Assembly: GCF_963966145.1 (NCBI RefSeq)
Contig: NC_091047.1
Span: 22,072,001-22,136,000 of the forward strand
Length of the DNA: 64,000 bases
Direction: 5' to 3'
DNA from: Tenebrio molitor
Lineage: Eukaryota; Arthropoda; Insecta; Coleoptera; Tenebrionidae
Positions within the stretch are counted from its first letter, which is position 1; every line of letters starts with the position of its first letter. Below the pieces are notes generated by a model. The model worked only from the letters and a program-made list of their open reading frames with translations, made no database searches and was not told the DNA's origin. Shown piece by piece: positions 49,480 to 62,924 of the stretch. Made by a program: the position numbers and the translations under genes.

Positions 49480-50915
49480 ATAATTCTATAGTGTACTCGG
49501 TCTACTCCGTGTACTCTCCTGAAAGTCTTATTTTCTTTGGTAACCTACCAGTCGTAAACGGTTCTTTCAAAAACTACTTCATTGTGGAAAGCAAAACGGT
49601 GCTTTGCGATGCATTGTTCCTCTGTGAGAGCACTTTTATATTAAAAGAAATCACAATAATAAATTGAACGAATTGGTAAAATAACTGACAAATGAGTTCT
49701 GGCAAAAGCTGAAAAACAATGGTAAACAGAAAATTTTACATAAAATGTTGAAGGACATTAATGTTTTACTTTCATTTTCATTGCAGTTTCTAATACTTTT
49801 TTATTTTTCTAAAAATGGATTAATATTTTTCACTTTTAGTGCTACACATTTTAGTGTATTAACTTAAATTTTAGCAGCTCTGATTTATCGTGACCATCGA
49901 ATTATAAAAATAGAACCGATTATAAAACAATCAATTTGGGGTTATAAATAAAATTCCGTGTTAAATGTTATCGCTAATCTGATTTTTGTCGACATTTCCT
50001 CCGTAAATAACTCCACCGTGTAAATAGAAAAAATGAACCCCCACGGTGCAAATATGCGCTGACGGAAAATTCCCCTCCTATATTCCACATGTCGTCGGTT
50101 ATTGGCTTTGATTACATTTAAATTCTATCTTAAATTAATAACAAATACCAAATCGCTGCGGAGCTGTAAAAGTTTAACTGGCTATCAATGTCGTCGTTTA
50201 ACATTTAATGCGCACCAACAATGAGGAAAAGAGTGTAGCTGGGATTTTCTAAGTCGGTGAAAAATTACCCCCATTATGCAAATTAGCAGTTGCATTGACG
50301 GTGCAATTTTCAAACTAAACGGGTCTCATTGGTGTATTTAACCTTTCAATAAAAATCAAAGCAAAAGAAGGGGGCGCTAATAGCTTCACCGATAAATTTA
50401 TATTAAAGCGCTGGATAGGACAGGCGATTACATGATGGAAACCGCACCGGCGATTAAGCAATCGCCTCCATTATCTGATCTTTCACTTAAATTACAAAAT
50501 TATATCTATTTCGAAGCCGCGACGACCCTCTTATCTCGAGACATTTTCTTAAATTGTCACTTAAACGGACAAATTATCGGAAATAATCAATTCCTCCGCG
50601 TCGAGCGTGTTCTCTTGATAGAGTCCTCTTTTATCGGATACACGACAATTTGTCACAGAGACAAGTTACGATTAGGGATAATGACAAATAATCCCAGATT
50701 CTGTTGCAAAATATGCAGCGGAAGCACATTAATATGGATTAAAACGATCGATAAACAAATTCTTGAAATCCTGGATGCGGTTTTATTAGCCCATGTCAAG
50801 TATGTACATTAATTAGGATTCAAATTCCAGTGGCGTACGGGATTAAGTCGACAGAACTACATTGAAATAACAAAAATCTACACCAGAATATCTTCAGCTG
50901 TGATAACAATATTGT
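49480..50915. other. No gene recognised; candidate conserved non-coding DNA
   Basis: Bases 49980-50820 are unique-looking with many TTAATT/ATTTA sites. They include a 126-codon plus frame (50432-50812, MMETAPAIKQSPPLSDL...) that has a proper ATG but no motif I know. It may be chance in a low-stop region. I list it here rather than as a gene. Confidence 0.3.
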
Positions 50916-50919
50916 CATA

Positions 50920-51045
50920 CGAGTGCAGAAAATCCAAGATTCCATAGGACGACCTGATTGTGCTGCTCCGGTTTCACGAGTCGTATTGTCGATTACTAAT
51001 CACATATTGAGTTAATATTTGATGAGAGACTATAATGAATGAATA
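50920..51045 (+). repeat. Dispersed repeat R, copy 2
   Basis: GTGCTGCTCCGGTTTCACGA, a spacer with GATTACTAATCACATA, then ATATTTGATGAGAGA and AATGAATGAA parallel copy 1 at 21190-21275. The spacer is longer here, so copy 1 probably lost bases. Confidence 0.6.
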
Positions 51046-51049
51046 AATG

Positions 51050-54000
51050 TGGACCATTTAGACGTCACAGCTTCTCCGCTTTCGTTCCTATTAAAAAAGC
51101 AATTTTCGGAATTTTTCCTCTCCATTATTTTATATTCCGAAAACCAAAACCCCGTAATTCCATTTGTTCCCACGAGTATCTCAATTTCAGTGGCACGTAG
51201 AAGCCTCTTCCGAATTAGCATACCAGAAAAACAAGGACATATAGTTAATTTTCCGTCCCATTAATGATGAAAATATTTAGAATAATGAAGACATTTCAAA
51301 TACGAACCGGTTCAAACAATGGACCAGAGAGGCAACAGCGCCGTTTCATTACACTACAAATTATTGGCCAGATTTAATTTAGTTAAGGTCAATCCAAATA
51401 TTTCAGGCGACGAGTTGATCAGCTGGAAAGTCTTCAGGAAAGTCTTGTTTGTGGAGTAAAGCACGGCTTGCCATAATAGGACATGACGATGGGTTTGTTC
51501 GGAAAATATTGTGGCGCCAGGGAACAGGATTGAAGCTGATGTGTGGTCGCAAGGTGAGTTCGTAAATACGTTAAATACACGTAAGAAGATATCAATCGGC
51601 CAATTAGGATAGCAAGGAGCTTTGTAATAAGCGAGCGGAGTCACCACTGATTTAATAATCCTGTCAACTGGCTCAAGTTCAGATGAGTTCAAACCTTGGC
51701 AGAATGTTGCTTTTCATATAAATATTTCATAAAGCACTTTTAAAAACCGTGGCTCACAACATTTTAAATATACCAAATACATAATTCGAATATTGCACAA
51801 ATTTATTAGGTATAAAATTATAAATAATGAATACAATTGAGCTTTAAGGTTCTATAAGAACTAAGTATGTAATATGTATGTTTCAAGGGTTTATGTGATG
51901 AAGGTTTTTGATAATTACTGTAAAATTGGAAAATCTCCCAAGATGTAACAAATAAGATTGAATAAATTAATGCATGTTTCAGTAAAATACTGTAGCGTGC
52001 GAAAAACAATCTAGACACGTCCAGAAGAGCAACCTTCTCGCAACGATAAATAGTAAGCCATGATCCCATGCGAAACACGAGGCCTACCTGGAATGTTCGA
52101 GACAGAGACGGCATCTGGACAAAAAGGGGGATGATGTGTATCAGAGTCAGTTGTTTAGAGTGAGCAAAATGTTCCAAAATGATTCTGGTATCGTAGTAGG
52201 TTTTGACAATTTGTGTGTTTTGAATTTTGACGCACACTAGAGAAGTGATACCAACTATCAAAAACCGCCAAAATGACAGGTATAAGAGAGGTTAGGTCTA
52301 TCAACCAAATAATATTAACTAAATCAGTTTGTAAAGGTTTGAAACCAATTACAACTCCTTAGAATAATAAAATGATTAAAATGTTTTGACAAGTTTTCGT
52401 TGGGTAAACCCGAGGCATAATTTCAGTTTCTTGTGAATTTTTAAATTTTGACAACAGGTAATTAATGACAGACATGATATTTGACAGTTGCCAACGACTT
52501 GGAGGTTATGTTTGGTTTGGTGTAGTGCGGGACGTTATCGTCGAAAGGTGGCAATCTAGTTTTTCCGTTTCAAGCACCCTACAATACCACAATTATTTTG
52601 GAACACTTTGTATATGACAATATTTACTGTTTAATCTACATGATTCAACAAGTGGTAGATGTTTGATATCTGACCGGAATTTATATTGTAACTGGGTATA
52701 CTGAAAGATAACATAAATTAAAAAACAAATAGAAAATAATCTGCATAAAACAGATCTATATGATTATTTTTGTCTGCTCACTTAATTGGCAAATACCATT
52801 TAATTTAGAATTTGTCCGTCCTGAATAAATTGTGACTCTACAAATGATCGACAATTATTTACTTTCGCAAATCAACACCGATCCTGAAACTAGAATTACA
52901 TTTACCAAACGCGGTCTAAAGTCTAGTTCACATCAGCTGAGCGTCAAACGGTTGTCTATTAGATGAGCGCGCGCATAAGAAAATTGATGTTGGTCAGCTG
53001 AATGCAGTGAAGTTGATGCGTCAGTTATCCAAATTTTGCACTGACACAAAACGGATGTAATAAAACCGTGCAATTGCGAATTAAAAGTGAAAGGTCGACT
53101 TTAGTAGCATCGAACATTGTAAACCTCTTTCCTCCAGACTAAATATTTTGACTTGTCTCTGTCTCTTCATTCAAATGTTTATTGTACGTAAAAAATAATA
53201 TTAGTGCATTACCTCCGCACTCTCATAAAGGACACGCGCTGTGCTAAAAATACAGGAGAATGTCTTTCTTTCCAATATTCCAGTTTTAAATCGGTTTATA
53301 TTTTACATGATGACGCCCAAAGCAGATTTAATTAAAATGTCTACTTGTTATAAAAAATATAAGTTAAATGGTGACAACTTTTGTGTTGAAATGCAAGACA
53401 TTCAAGAGTGATGGTAGATAGTTATGTCTTATGTCTGATGTTATATTAGATTAAGGTTCTTATTTACTGTCGGTGCAACTAATAACACAATTACGTGTAT
53501 TAACATACACAAATTAATCAAAAATAACATAAAATTCAAACAGGTTAATCTACATTACATTTTCAATTCATGTATGTAACGAGCGTTCAAATCAATTTTA
53601 TGGTTAAGTAGGTCGTGGTATTCTTTCTCTTTTCTAAATGTAGATCGTCTTTTTAGTTAACAAATCCTTCAGGTACATAACTTCATTTTGATTTAGATCT
53701 TCATTTGTGATAAACGACGAATTTAAGTTTTCGGTTCATTTTACATTACATATTTCCTTTTATCCTCTTTCAACGGTTTCTCAAATTCGTATTGATGGTC
53801 ATTCACTTCCACACTTTAATTCCACCAGGTCTCTTTCACGAATCATTTGACAGATGTCAAATTAACGCCAAAAGCAAGCACCTGTCACTTGCCCACAATA
53901 TTTTTGGACACACGTTACACATAATTATACATTAGGAACCAGAATTATTTTTTTTAACAAAGTTGGAAAACTAGAAATATTAGAAATTTTATGTTTGAAC

Positions 54001-54770
54001 AGAAACATTAAAATATTCCAAAATTGGAATTTGAAGTCTATCCAAAAGATATTTATTTCGCCAAAAAATGTAACATGTTTTTCATTCCACAAAAACGGTT
54101 TTACCTGTCGCGTTTCTTAAGAAGTAAAATTAGAACATCCATCTGATACTTAAGTAAGAAGACCAAGTTCTAAATTTAGCCCAAAATTGATGTAAGAATC
54201 GCTGTGAATGCAATTTCATCAAGTTTTTGTATTCGCTGGATCATGTAACTCGATGTACATCGAGTTGTTCGGTCAGTGCATCTTTTAAATTAACAGGAAG
54301 AACTTTGAAATAGTATCATCACTATCCTTTCATCGATATAATTTATGTGATTATGTTGCCATGTAATTTTGCCAAATCAACAAACAAACCACAAAGAGAC
54401 ATTAAAGGTTTAATCCTCGTTTTAGTTACACTTGTTGTTAACAGCCATCACAGTTATTTAAGTTGCGAAATATTTGAATAAAGCTCTACAGGTTTAATGT
54501 CAACAAGACCAGTGCCGCCATGTTTCAAAAAATACAATATGCAAAGAGAAATAGGAAGAAACGCACAAAAGATATCAACATTGCTTTGAAAATACTGCAA
54601 CGACGATGAGACTACACAGTAGATTATTAGGTAACATTTTTTTGACCAAATTCTGACTCCAATTTACATTAATATATTTTTATGTTTTTGTGTTTTGTTT
54701 TTCCTTGGAGAATTAATAAGGTGTCCATTTTTTGAAAATAGAAAATAGAACTGAAATTGGAAAGCTACAG
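51050..54770. other. No gene recognised
   Basis: Two minus frames (51354-51692, 112 codons; 51818-52261, 147 codons) have no identifiable domain. On the plus strand a strong splice-donor-like CGCAAGGTGAGTTCG lies at about 51546. Bases 52590-52610 (complement TACAAAGTGTTCCAAAATAA) look like a TA-flanked transposon end. They resemble the TTC.AAATAATTGTGG end of the MITE at 30796, but no partner was found. The rest is AT-rich. Confidence 0.3.
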
Positions 54771-54775
54771 ACTTA

Positions 54776-54935
54776 GAGGCCGATTTCAAGTTGACTTGCG
54801 ACGGTCGCACTTGTTGTCATGGTAACGGCGCAAGAGAGAAAGATGACGCGTATTGGTAATTAATGTGTAGGACAAATATAGCTACACATTTGCGCTGCAC
54901 CACCTATTTGCCACCATGACTTGAAATCGGGCCCT
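54776..54935. mobile_element. Small inverted-repeat element, ~160 bp
   Basis: GAGGCCGATTTCAAGT on the left and, complemented from the right, GGGCCCGATTTCAAGT form short terminal repeats. The interior is GC-richer (GCGACGGTCGC palindrome, CATGGTAACGGCGC). No clear target duplication. Probably a MITE; possibly a SINE-like fragment. Confidence 0.5.
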
Positions 54936-54939
54936 TTTG

Positions 54940-57900
54940 TCAAACAGACAAAACTTCATTAGAGTACGGTAGGTGTATTTTCCAGCGCGACAACTAATAG
55001 GTTTCAGGCTCGAGGCAAAGCCGAGTGCCTGATAAGTTGGAGTGACATATTCCATATTTTATTTTTGCAAAAATAAAAATATTACGCCGACTGTCTGTAA
55101 ATACGAGCATGAATATTGCACAAATATTATCAAACTGTCTTCCCGAAGGAAACAGCCATCTAAACATCTTAACGTCTTCCAGCTTCCACTCGTATTGATA
55201 GACATTCGAAATACGACATTTTCTTATTGCAGTCAAGCAGTCTTCATCTTTGCCAAACAGATTGGCAAACCGAAAGCAATGTTTACTCGATCGGTGCATA
55301 TTTGCGTTCGTTTTCCTCTTCTGCAAGCACACCACGCACCGTCGTCGCCGGATTGAGTTATCGTCCCTCCCGTGTTTTTTTAATTTATCACCTCGCATAA
55401 ACAAATTGCTAGCAGGAGCACGAAAACGTATAAAATTTGCACGGAATTTTTCAACAGCCCGAAATAGCTCTTCGTCATTATCTCGCGTTATAAATAATCG
55501 GAATGCATCCAGCGAAACGTTGATCGCGGTGTATCAAGGTTCGTCCGAATTCTAAAAATGTGAAATCGCATCTGTTTCCTATCTGAATGCGCGCCTAATG
55601 CAATTAATGCAGTGACGACTGTGGTGCCGCATTTATTTAGAAAATTGATACAGACGTCAACTCGCACTGGTGTGGATTGCATTACGGCAGGAGTCGGATC
55701 GAATGGGATATTGCAGATTGCAGCGCCGTAAAAATGGAAATAAAAAAGCGAAAAAGATGGAACGCCAGCGGCGAAATTGCGTGCGGGAAAAGGAAGAAGA
55801 AGCAGCGCCGCTGAAATGAGTATAATGGAGGCAGGCAATCGGAAATTGAAAAATATGAACCGGCCTTTCCCAGTACTTCAGTATTGATTTGCAAAAAAAA
55901 AAAATATTGGAAGTAAACGAAAAAGATGATTTCCAAGAGGATTTGTTATTCTACATAATTAACGTAATTTAATTCAGAAACATCCAGTTGTTTGTTTGTA
56001 ACTGAGACAAAAATAAACCGAACACGTGCGTCATGCATAACTGAGAACAAATTTCATAACAAATTATATTTATTTTAATGCATGATGTACTTTTTACAAC
56101 AGATCTAGTTTGCGAAAATACCTCCAAAACAAAAAAGACGAAGAGAAAGTGGACGATTGGGGATATTTTACCAATTAAAAGCATTTTAGCAATTTTTTTT
56201 CAGTTTATATAGGGTGTTATGGAAGTCCACGTAATAAACTTAAACACCAATAAAATTCTTTAAAATAAATATTTTTTACATTGTGATTCTTTTTTAATCG
56301 AACATTTATTTTACATTTTTACGACACTTCGCCCAGTTGCGACCTCGACTTCGTCTCGATCTTCAATCTCTGGGCTTAGCACAAAAAGACTCACTTCTAC
56401 TCTTAATGATATAATCTAGTATTACGTACTGTGCGAAAAATTTGAAATTATTTCATTTGGGCAGACACATTTAAACAACAATATAATTTTGGATGGGAAT
56501 ACATACCTATTTGATGCGCAAAAATTATAACAAATCAATTTTGTGTTTATTTATTTGCTTACAATATCAGTTTTTTATTTTGTTATTGTTTATCTGTCCC
56601 GTGTTTATAATTTTGCGTTTTGAATGGAGCTGAGTCATAACTGACATTTTACAACTTTTCAAATGTGATTTTTGTGTTGGAGTCGTTCGTTGACGTCACT
56701 CCGTAGCCTGAAGCAATAGGAAAATTGACGAAAAATGTAATAAAACACCATAATAAAACGGAAAGATAGCATTTCTGACAGCTACACAAAAACAGTTTTG
56801 TCAGGCTCTTACAATGCGACATTAAAATCTTGTCCATGATTTATGAGAGAGCGCCAATCATTCGCAGATGACAAATGCAAAACATTAATTAAAATATCAT
56901 AAACATTTTTTTCTGGTTATGTATGTAAATTCATTCCAGGAATTTCCTTTCTAAATCTGCGTGTTATTATTTTCCTTAATCACATAATTACAGCACCGGT
57001 CTCAAAAGGAAAACTCCGATCGTAGTCGTGAAAAATTACATAATTAAGCGTGCTTCAGGTGCCCGCTGAAAAAACACCCGGAATCGGTTTGAATGGAAAT
57101 TGACTAAATTAAATCGAAATTTATCGCCGTGCCAAAATTATTCGGCCCGACGGATGTTTAACAGCAAATTCTATTCATCGGTTTACCTTAATAAAAATTC
57201 TGAACCCTCGCTCTTTATAAATTGCTGCTCGACAAGCGCGCCATTCAATAAAGTATTCAAAGATTAACCGAGAGCTTTCCTGTGACAAAGTCGAATTAAA
57301 TTGTTTTGGATATTTATTGACAGCTTAGGAACAATAGAGCCAAGGCTTAGTCTCTAAGAGGATTTATGCTGGTTTTATTTCATTTTTTTCTAGGTCGTTT
57401 TGTAGCTTAAATGATTTTTCTGGCGCAGGAACGGCTCCGCATTATTTCGATTTATTCTAATCCCGCTTAACCTGACACGTCGGAAACATAATTAAGTAAA
57501 TGTACATATAATTTAGCGACTTAACAGGAAAACGGCGACGTTCGGTGGCTTCAAGTCAAGATTCTTTGCTTTGCTGACGAGATGCACCACATAAACTACT
57601 ACCGAAGGTACAATAAACTACGACTGAACAATTATATGCATATTAAAACTTATCGTTCTTTTTGCTTCAACTGTTTCCAAATTTTGCGTGAGATGTAGTA
57701 GTACGTGACTCACTCCACTAGCGAATTAGAGGTGCTGGATTCTCTTATGGGCTGTGACCTTGGAAATATCTGCGCGAAGGCGGAGCGATAAATCAGTGAA
57801 AAATCTGCAAATGAAAACTTAACGGGTAATACATGGAGGAACGTCTACGAGACAAAACTAACGTAGCGAATGACTATATTTTCCGGTCGGTTTGTAGCGC

Positions 57901-60900
57901 CTACTTAAGACCGATATTCGTCGTTTGAGCAGATATGACTCATAGCCCATGAGAAAATCCACGACCTTCGACCTACCACGAAATGAAGGGCTTCGCTATT
58001 TGTGTATAGGTTTCTTCTTCAAGCTTTTTTGGGATTCTGGTATAGAAGTACATAATTCGGTAATAGAAGTTTTATTTCCCTCATCACATAGTCTGCACCT
58101 TGAAGTGAATCCTAAAACGTCATTAATCTTTAATCTGCTTAATTGCAGAGTTTCTTCTATTTTCTTTTTGGGCAGATTGTCAATGCACCTCGGCTGAGTT
58201 CGTACAATAATCACACTAGGGGTGAAACAGTATATTACACTATAAGTGATGAAAGTGCCTGATTTTTCAACGAGCAATACATGATATACTCTCGAGCGCC
58301 AGTGAATGAGGATAGTATTGCGAGTTGAAAAATCGCTTAAGAAAATGAGTCTCAATTTTAAATTTTTTTATAATTATTTTACTCCCCTATTTTTTGAATT
58401 TTCCGGATCTGGAGTTTCGATTAGTATAAATAACAGTGTTTAAATTTTTATATTAATAAGTAGGTAGTCGATTGTTAATGTAGTAGATTGTTAAATAAAT
58501 TTTCCTCACTAGTGATGCAAACGCCTATTTTCCTCACTAAATTGAGTGATGAAAGTATCATTTTCATAATCGATGTTGGAAAAAGATGCATTTTAATCTT
58601 TTCGTTCCTTGTCATGCCTTGAAGAGAGGGAAATAATTACAGGAGGGATGAAAAGATACACTTTAATCGCTTGTCACACAATAAGCTATTTAGTGGGACC
58701 CCTACAGTTTGGTAATGAAAAGTGAATTTAGCGTTGCATACAACAGGCTGCTTAACAATCTCTATTTTACGAGTTGTTTCTTTTGTACCACTAGAGAGTA
58801 CTTGAGAAAAAGCAAAATAGATGAAATATAGAGTATAATCACTGAGTTAGTAAAATTGTAGTAAAGTAGTCAGTTGATGTAAACGCATCCACGAGGTGAG
58901 CAGTTACCCACTAAGTGGTTGTTCGGTATCTAACGGGTAATGCATTATATTCTCCCGGATAATAACAGTTAACTGCGTTACAATTAGACCAATTTATTTC
59001 AAGTGCTAATAGGCGCTGTCTCATAAATCTCATTGAAACCGAAAAAATAAAAAAATACTGAGCAATTTGCCAACACTAATTGCCACTATCTCGAGATAGC
59101 CGCCTTCCGTGCAGACATTTCCGACAAAAACCGTCGACGAGGAGAGCTTTGCGTTGTTACCTCGAGCCCATCACGTCGTACCGCAAAATAAAATCTCACG
59201 CCGCAAAATTAAACATCATGACCGTTAAACCACGTTTACAACCCATCAAATACCCATTTTATTAATAATTTCACAGCAAACCAGTTTTTATTTGACGTTT
59301 TCACCGTGTTTATCCCGAATGATCATTATAACCCCATTCGAGGTGTTTGCGGTGACGATAATATAATCAAAAGTTGAATCTGAACAACCTACATTTTACC
59401 ACATGGAAATTGGATGGACTTATCCGAATACAGACAAAATGAGTGTTTTCGGCTGATGCTTTATTAACGTGATTCCATCATTGTTACAAGAACTGGACCG
59501 TTAGCCACCCATATGGGAGCGCATCTATACTACGACGTCCAAACGCGAGAAATTGACTCCAAATATGTGTCCCACGACACATAAAAAATATTTGTACAAA
59601 AGCAACACAACGCAACGCCGAAACAAATTTTATTTGGGTGCAGAGAAAAATAACTTCTTTCTTTTTGAGGTGAATTACAGCGAGTGTGAAGAATTCAGTT
59701 CTGAAGTCAACTTCTGGAAGTTTTGAAGTGGGACTATAGAAAATGTTCACCCACTCGGATGGATGGGGAGAGGCGGCCACCTGAATCTTGGAGTGACTTA
59801 TCAATGGCCGTTCTAGGCCGGCGGGGGCTAATTTATGGTGCTATTCCGGCTCTGCCCTTATACGAACAACTGAGGGACATTCGATTTTAACCTTTCTGAT
59901 ACCGCAGACAATGTCTGATATCATAAATTAGGTAAAGTAAAGTGTGTGGTGGTGTGAAAGTCCGAACGAGAATTTTCTCCGTTAGGTGTATCGAAATGGT
60001 GTCCAAATCCAACTAGTAACACAAAATTTTAAAATTTAAGCACACAAGGAAGTGATCTTTAACTAGAACTGAATAAATCAAATGTAGCTGATTATTCAAT
60101 TACGTTTTTGTTTTAATTTATGGTAGTTAATCTGTTCACAATCGATTAAAATGGAAATTTAATGCCCCCAGTATAGTAATAATTGCTGCAATGCCTATCG
60201 GCTAACTAAGAACTTGAAGTTGGGTTTTTGTAATAAAAAATAAATCGAATGTATGAAGCTTTAATTTAGAAAAAAATGTGGTGGAGGGAGCATTATTTGT
60301 TCAATGGCATAAAATTTTGCGAAAAGATTTGTAGTAGAAGGTAGTAGAGCGGAAGATATTTGTCGTTGACGTTTTTATGTTATATAATTGTGCCTTGCAC
60401 TCTGTGATGCAATGGGTGCACACTATTAACCCGATTTAGAAAAGCATCCACCATAAATAATGCTAATGGGTAACAAGATGTCTAGGTCAGAGTCGAGCGA
60501 AAAGTTCCAAATTCTACAAGAAACAGTTACAAAGTCATCAACTCCTAGACAGAGTAATCTCCTGTAAAGTGTTACAAAATTATGTGCGGTTAATATGCTG
60601 TAAAAAGACATGTAGAAAATCGTGAGTAATAATTAGGACTGCGCTACTATATTAGGTGTAGTAGGAGTCCAAGTGACGCATATTATACACAATGTTTCTG
60701 TACAAAAAAAAAAAAAAACAGAAAGTAGGTTCTCCTTGGAAGAAAAATAGATTTGTCAGAAGTTAATATTCTGGGTAATTTTTAAAATTATTTATACAAA
60801 AATCATTATTTATTAACATTATTAAAACTGATTGAACATATTTTAATCCCAAATTTTTTATACTTCTTTCCATCAATCATTTTCTCTACATATGCTGTTT

Positions 60901-61410
60901 CATTTCATACTTCCCACTATATTTTCTTCAAAAATTCCTCAAAACGAGTTACAGCCACTAAGAATAAAATAAATTGGAAAATAACGCAACCTTGATAACG
61001 ACAAGTGTGCTAACTCTGCTTAAATTTTATGGTTTTCTTCTCTAAAAAATAAAAAATGCCTCTTCTTCCTTTGGGTGATTACTGATTACTGCTAATACCG
61101 GATTATTGTTTCTAAATTTATTCCGGCATTCGATTTTCGACAAACTGTAAACAACGGACTTACAAAAAACTAGTTGAAGAGATATTGTTATAATTCGACA
61201 AACTGGAAACTTCTCAATAGGAAAAGTTAAATAACACAGCAAAATCAGAAAAAACATTTGAAATACCATTGATCACCTTTAAATGATCTAATAATTTGAA
61301 GCAGTTGAAGAACGAAAAATAATAAACGAGAATGTATTTACCCCTCGGCAGAAACATATTGGATGGCAGTTATAAAAGAAAATTTAGAGCGATTCCCGAA
61401 GAGTTCCAAA
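54940..61410. other. No gene recognised; several GC-richer islands
   Basis: Islands at 54980-55850, 57000-57950 and 59080-59900 are unique-looking and GC-richer, with open frames on both strands that have no known domains. The minus frame 55488-55838 begins with a signal-peptide-like stretch but lies opposite other open frames. At 55004-55042 CAGGCTCGAGG and CCGAGTGCCTG form a small hairpin. At 56211 TATAGGGTGTTATGGAAG looks like an unpaired transposon end. TCACTAGTGA occurs at 58506-58515. A 16-base A run lies near 60704. Confidence 0.3.
58259..58336. repeat. Imperfect hairpin, probable transposon fragment
   Basis: TGATTTTTCAACGAGCAATAC on the left and GTATTGCGAGTTGAAAAATCG on the right are near-complements around about 35 bases. 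Neighbouring text (CACTAGTGA at 58506) recurs elsewhere in the window next to repeats, which suggests an old mobile element. Confidence 0.45.
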
Positions 61411-61414
61411 AAAG

Positions 61415-62220
61415 ATGAAACTAGATCAATTTAGTGGTAAGATGAAAATGATGGTGTTCAACAAGAGAAAGAGGAAGTGTGAAGAGAAAAGAGTGGAATT
61501 GGGAAGGAAGGAAAACAGAATGAGTAAGAGTTCAAATACTTGGGTTGCACATTCAACGAAAGAACCACAGATAAGGCACATATGGGGATGGAAGGAACAA
61601 GAAGAGGTAGAGAAAGTGCAAGAAAAACATTTGAGAAGGGTGCTAGGAGTGGACAAAGAAACGCCAGGTTAGATAGTGAGGGAAGAGTGTAAGAAGAATA
61701 GGGTGAAGGTGAAAGTAGGAAAGAAAGCGGCAAAGTTTGAAGACAAAATGGATGGAAGGAAAGAGTGCAGGATACAACACGGAGAAGAAGGAGAGAGAAA
61801 AATACTACCAGAGAAACGGGTATGCCAGTGAAGAAGTGGAAAGATTGAGAGCAAAAGGAAGGAGGAATGTAGAAGTGAGTGAAAGGGACAAAGACACGGA
61901 CAAGCAAGAAAGAAGGGAAAGAATTAAAGAATCCAGATACAACAGGAAGTATGAGAGGTGTATGACAGAGGAAATTCCGGAGTACCTGGGGAGAGAGAGT
62001 GCAAAAGAAAGACAAATCATGGCGAGATTTAGTTGTGGGAACGAGGACGGAAGGAAAGGAAAGAAGAATGTGCTGTGAGGAGAGAGAAACAATTGAGCAC
62101 ATGTGGAATGGATGTAGCGAAATGAGAGAAAGGGAGAAAAAGGAATAGGGAGAAATACTGAATGAAGACGGAAGGGATATAGGATGGAAAAGGAGGAACA
62201 GAAAGGAAAAAGAAAGGAAA
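61415..62220 (+). pseudogene. LINE ORF2 C-terminal region, frameshifted
   Basis: Ordered pieces: KMKMMVFNKRKRKCEEK (RT thumb, usual 'KTKVMVF'); in another frame EFKYLGCTFNERTTDKAH; then WGWKEQEEVEKVQEKHLRRV and LGVDKETPG followed by TAG, with IVREECKKNRVKVKVGKKAA after it. After a frame change come REKYYQRNGYASEEVERLRA, RDKDTDKQERRERIKESRYN and MTEEIPEYLGRESAKERQIM. After another change comes the C-terminal zinc-knuckle region RMCCEERETIEHMWNGC, whose first Cys appears lost compared with the C-x2-C...H...C pattern of the family. A deletion between TDKAH and WGWKEQ removes part of the middle. No functional product is possible. Confidence 0.8.
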
Positions 62221-62305
62221 ATGTTTTTTTTGTTTTTTGGAATTACATATTACTTACAACCGTAAGCAAGAATCCGAAAGCTCGTAGGGCAAATAAAGCA
62301 TTATC
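61415..62305 (+). mobile_element. 3' end of a non-LTR retrotransposon (LINE)
   Basis: Coding remnants run from 61415 to about 62220, followed by a short 3' UTR with GTAAGCAAGAATCCGAAAGC, CTCGTAGGGCAAATAAAGCA; AATAAA is at 62292-62297. The tail matches a retrotransposon type I recognise from ants and other insects, whose 3' UTR also ends in a 'CTTGTAGGGCAAATAAAG'-like block. The 5' portion with endonuclease and RT is missing, as is usual for 5'-truncated LINE copies. It differs from the LINE at 18300-20359. Confidence 0.8.
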
Positions 62306-62309
62306 TGGT

Positions 62310-62920
62310 CAATTTAGTGGAAAGGTCATGGCATAACTCTTTTAGGATAATAACGATTTTTTATTTGCCGTCAGCTCAAACCAACACTGAGGAGTGTTAT
62401 GTGAATTTTTGGTGTCAGCTTAACTGAAAAATTCGTAGGAAAGTAGAGTAATGGTGAAGAAGGTCTTTTTTCACTACGATCCTGAACATGTTGTTGCTCT
62501 CCGAACTTTTTCATTTTACACAAATCGAAAAACTTTTAGCAGGAAATAAATGTCATTGCAGTTATTGAAGTTATTTAATTATAGCACTTATAAATTAAAA
62601 TATAGTAAAACCAATGTCGTATTTCATCAAAGAATAATCAGGAAATGCCATTGGTACACTGTCAGTCATGTCTTGCAGCAAAATAGTTGTAGACCTTCAA
62701 TTGACATTTCATGGAATTATCTTGTAGTTTTTCTCAAACCTCATCATTTAGTTAGTCAATACAGAACTCCCAAGGAGGTTCAAGTTCTTTATGGTAAAAA
62801 CAACATCAGGAACCGCAACCAAAATATCGTAACTTCTTTGCAAACACCACATTTGCATATAAAGTGTCATATTTAAATTTCATCTAAGTAGAATTCTCCC
62901 AACTGTCAAAATGCATCTAT
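62310..62920. other. No gene recognised
   Basis: AT-rich spacer. A 108-codon plus frame (62550-62876) has no motif. Confidence 0.3.
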
Positions 62921-62924
62921 TTGT

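Noticed and set aside
50432..50812. 126-codon plus frame starting with two Met codons
   Set aside because: No motif, unique-looking DNA with many regulatory-type sites; more likely conserved non-coding DNA or chance.
51354..52261. Two adjacent long minus-strand frames
   Set aside because: Neither shows a domain, they are in unrelated text, and the plus strand of the region is equally ambiguous.
55488..55838. Signal-peptide-like minus frame
   Set aside because: Hydrophobic start arises opposite a Lys/Arg-rich purine stretch; no conserved domain follows.
57996..58355. 119-codon minus frame with CRLC motif recalling a ZAD zinc finger
   Set aside because: Only the first Cys pair fits; the second pair and the expected spacing are missing, and the frame runs into a hairpin repeat.
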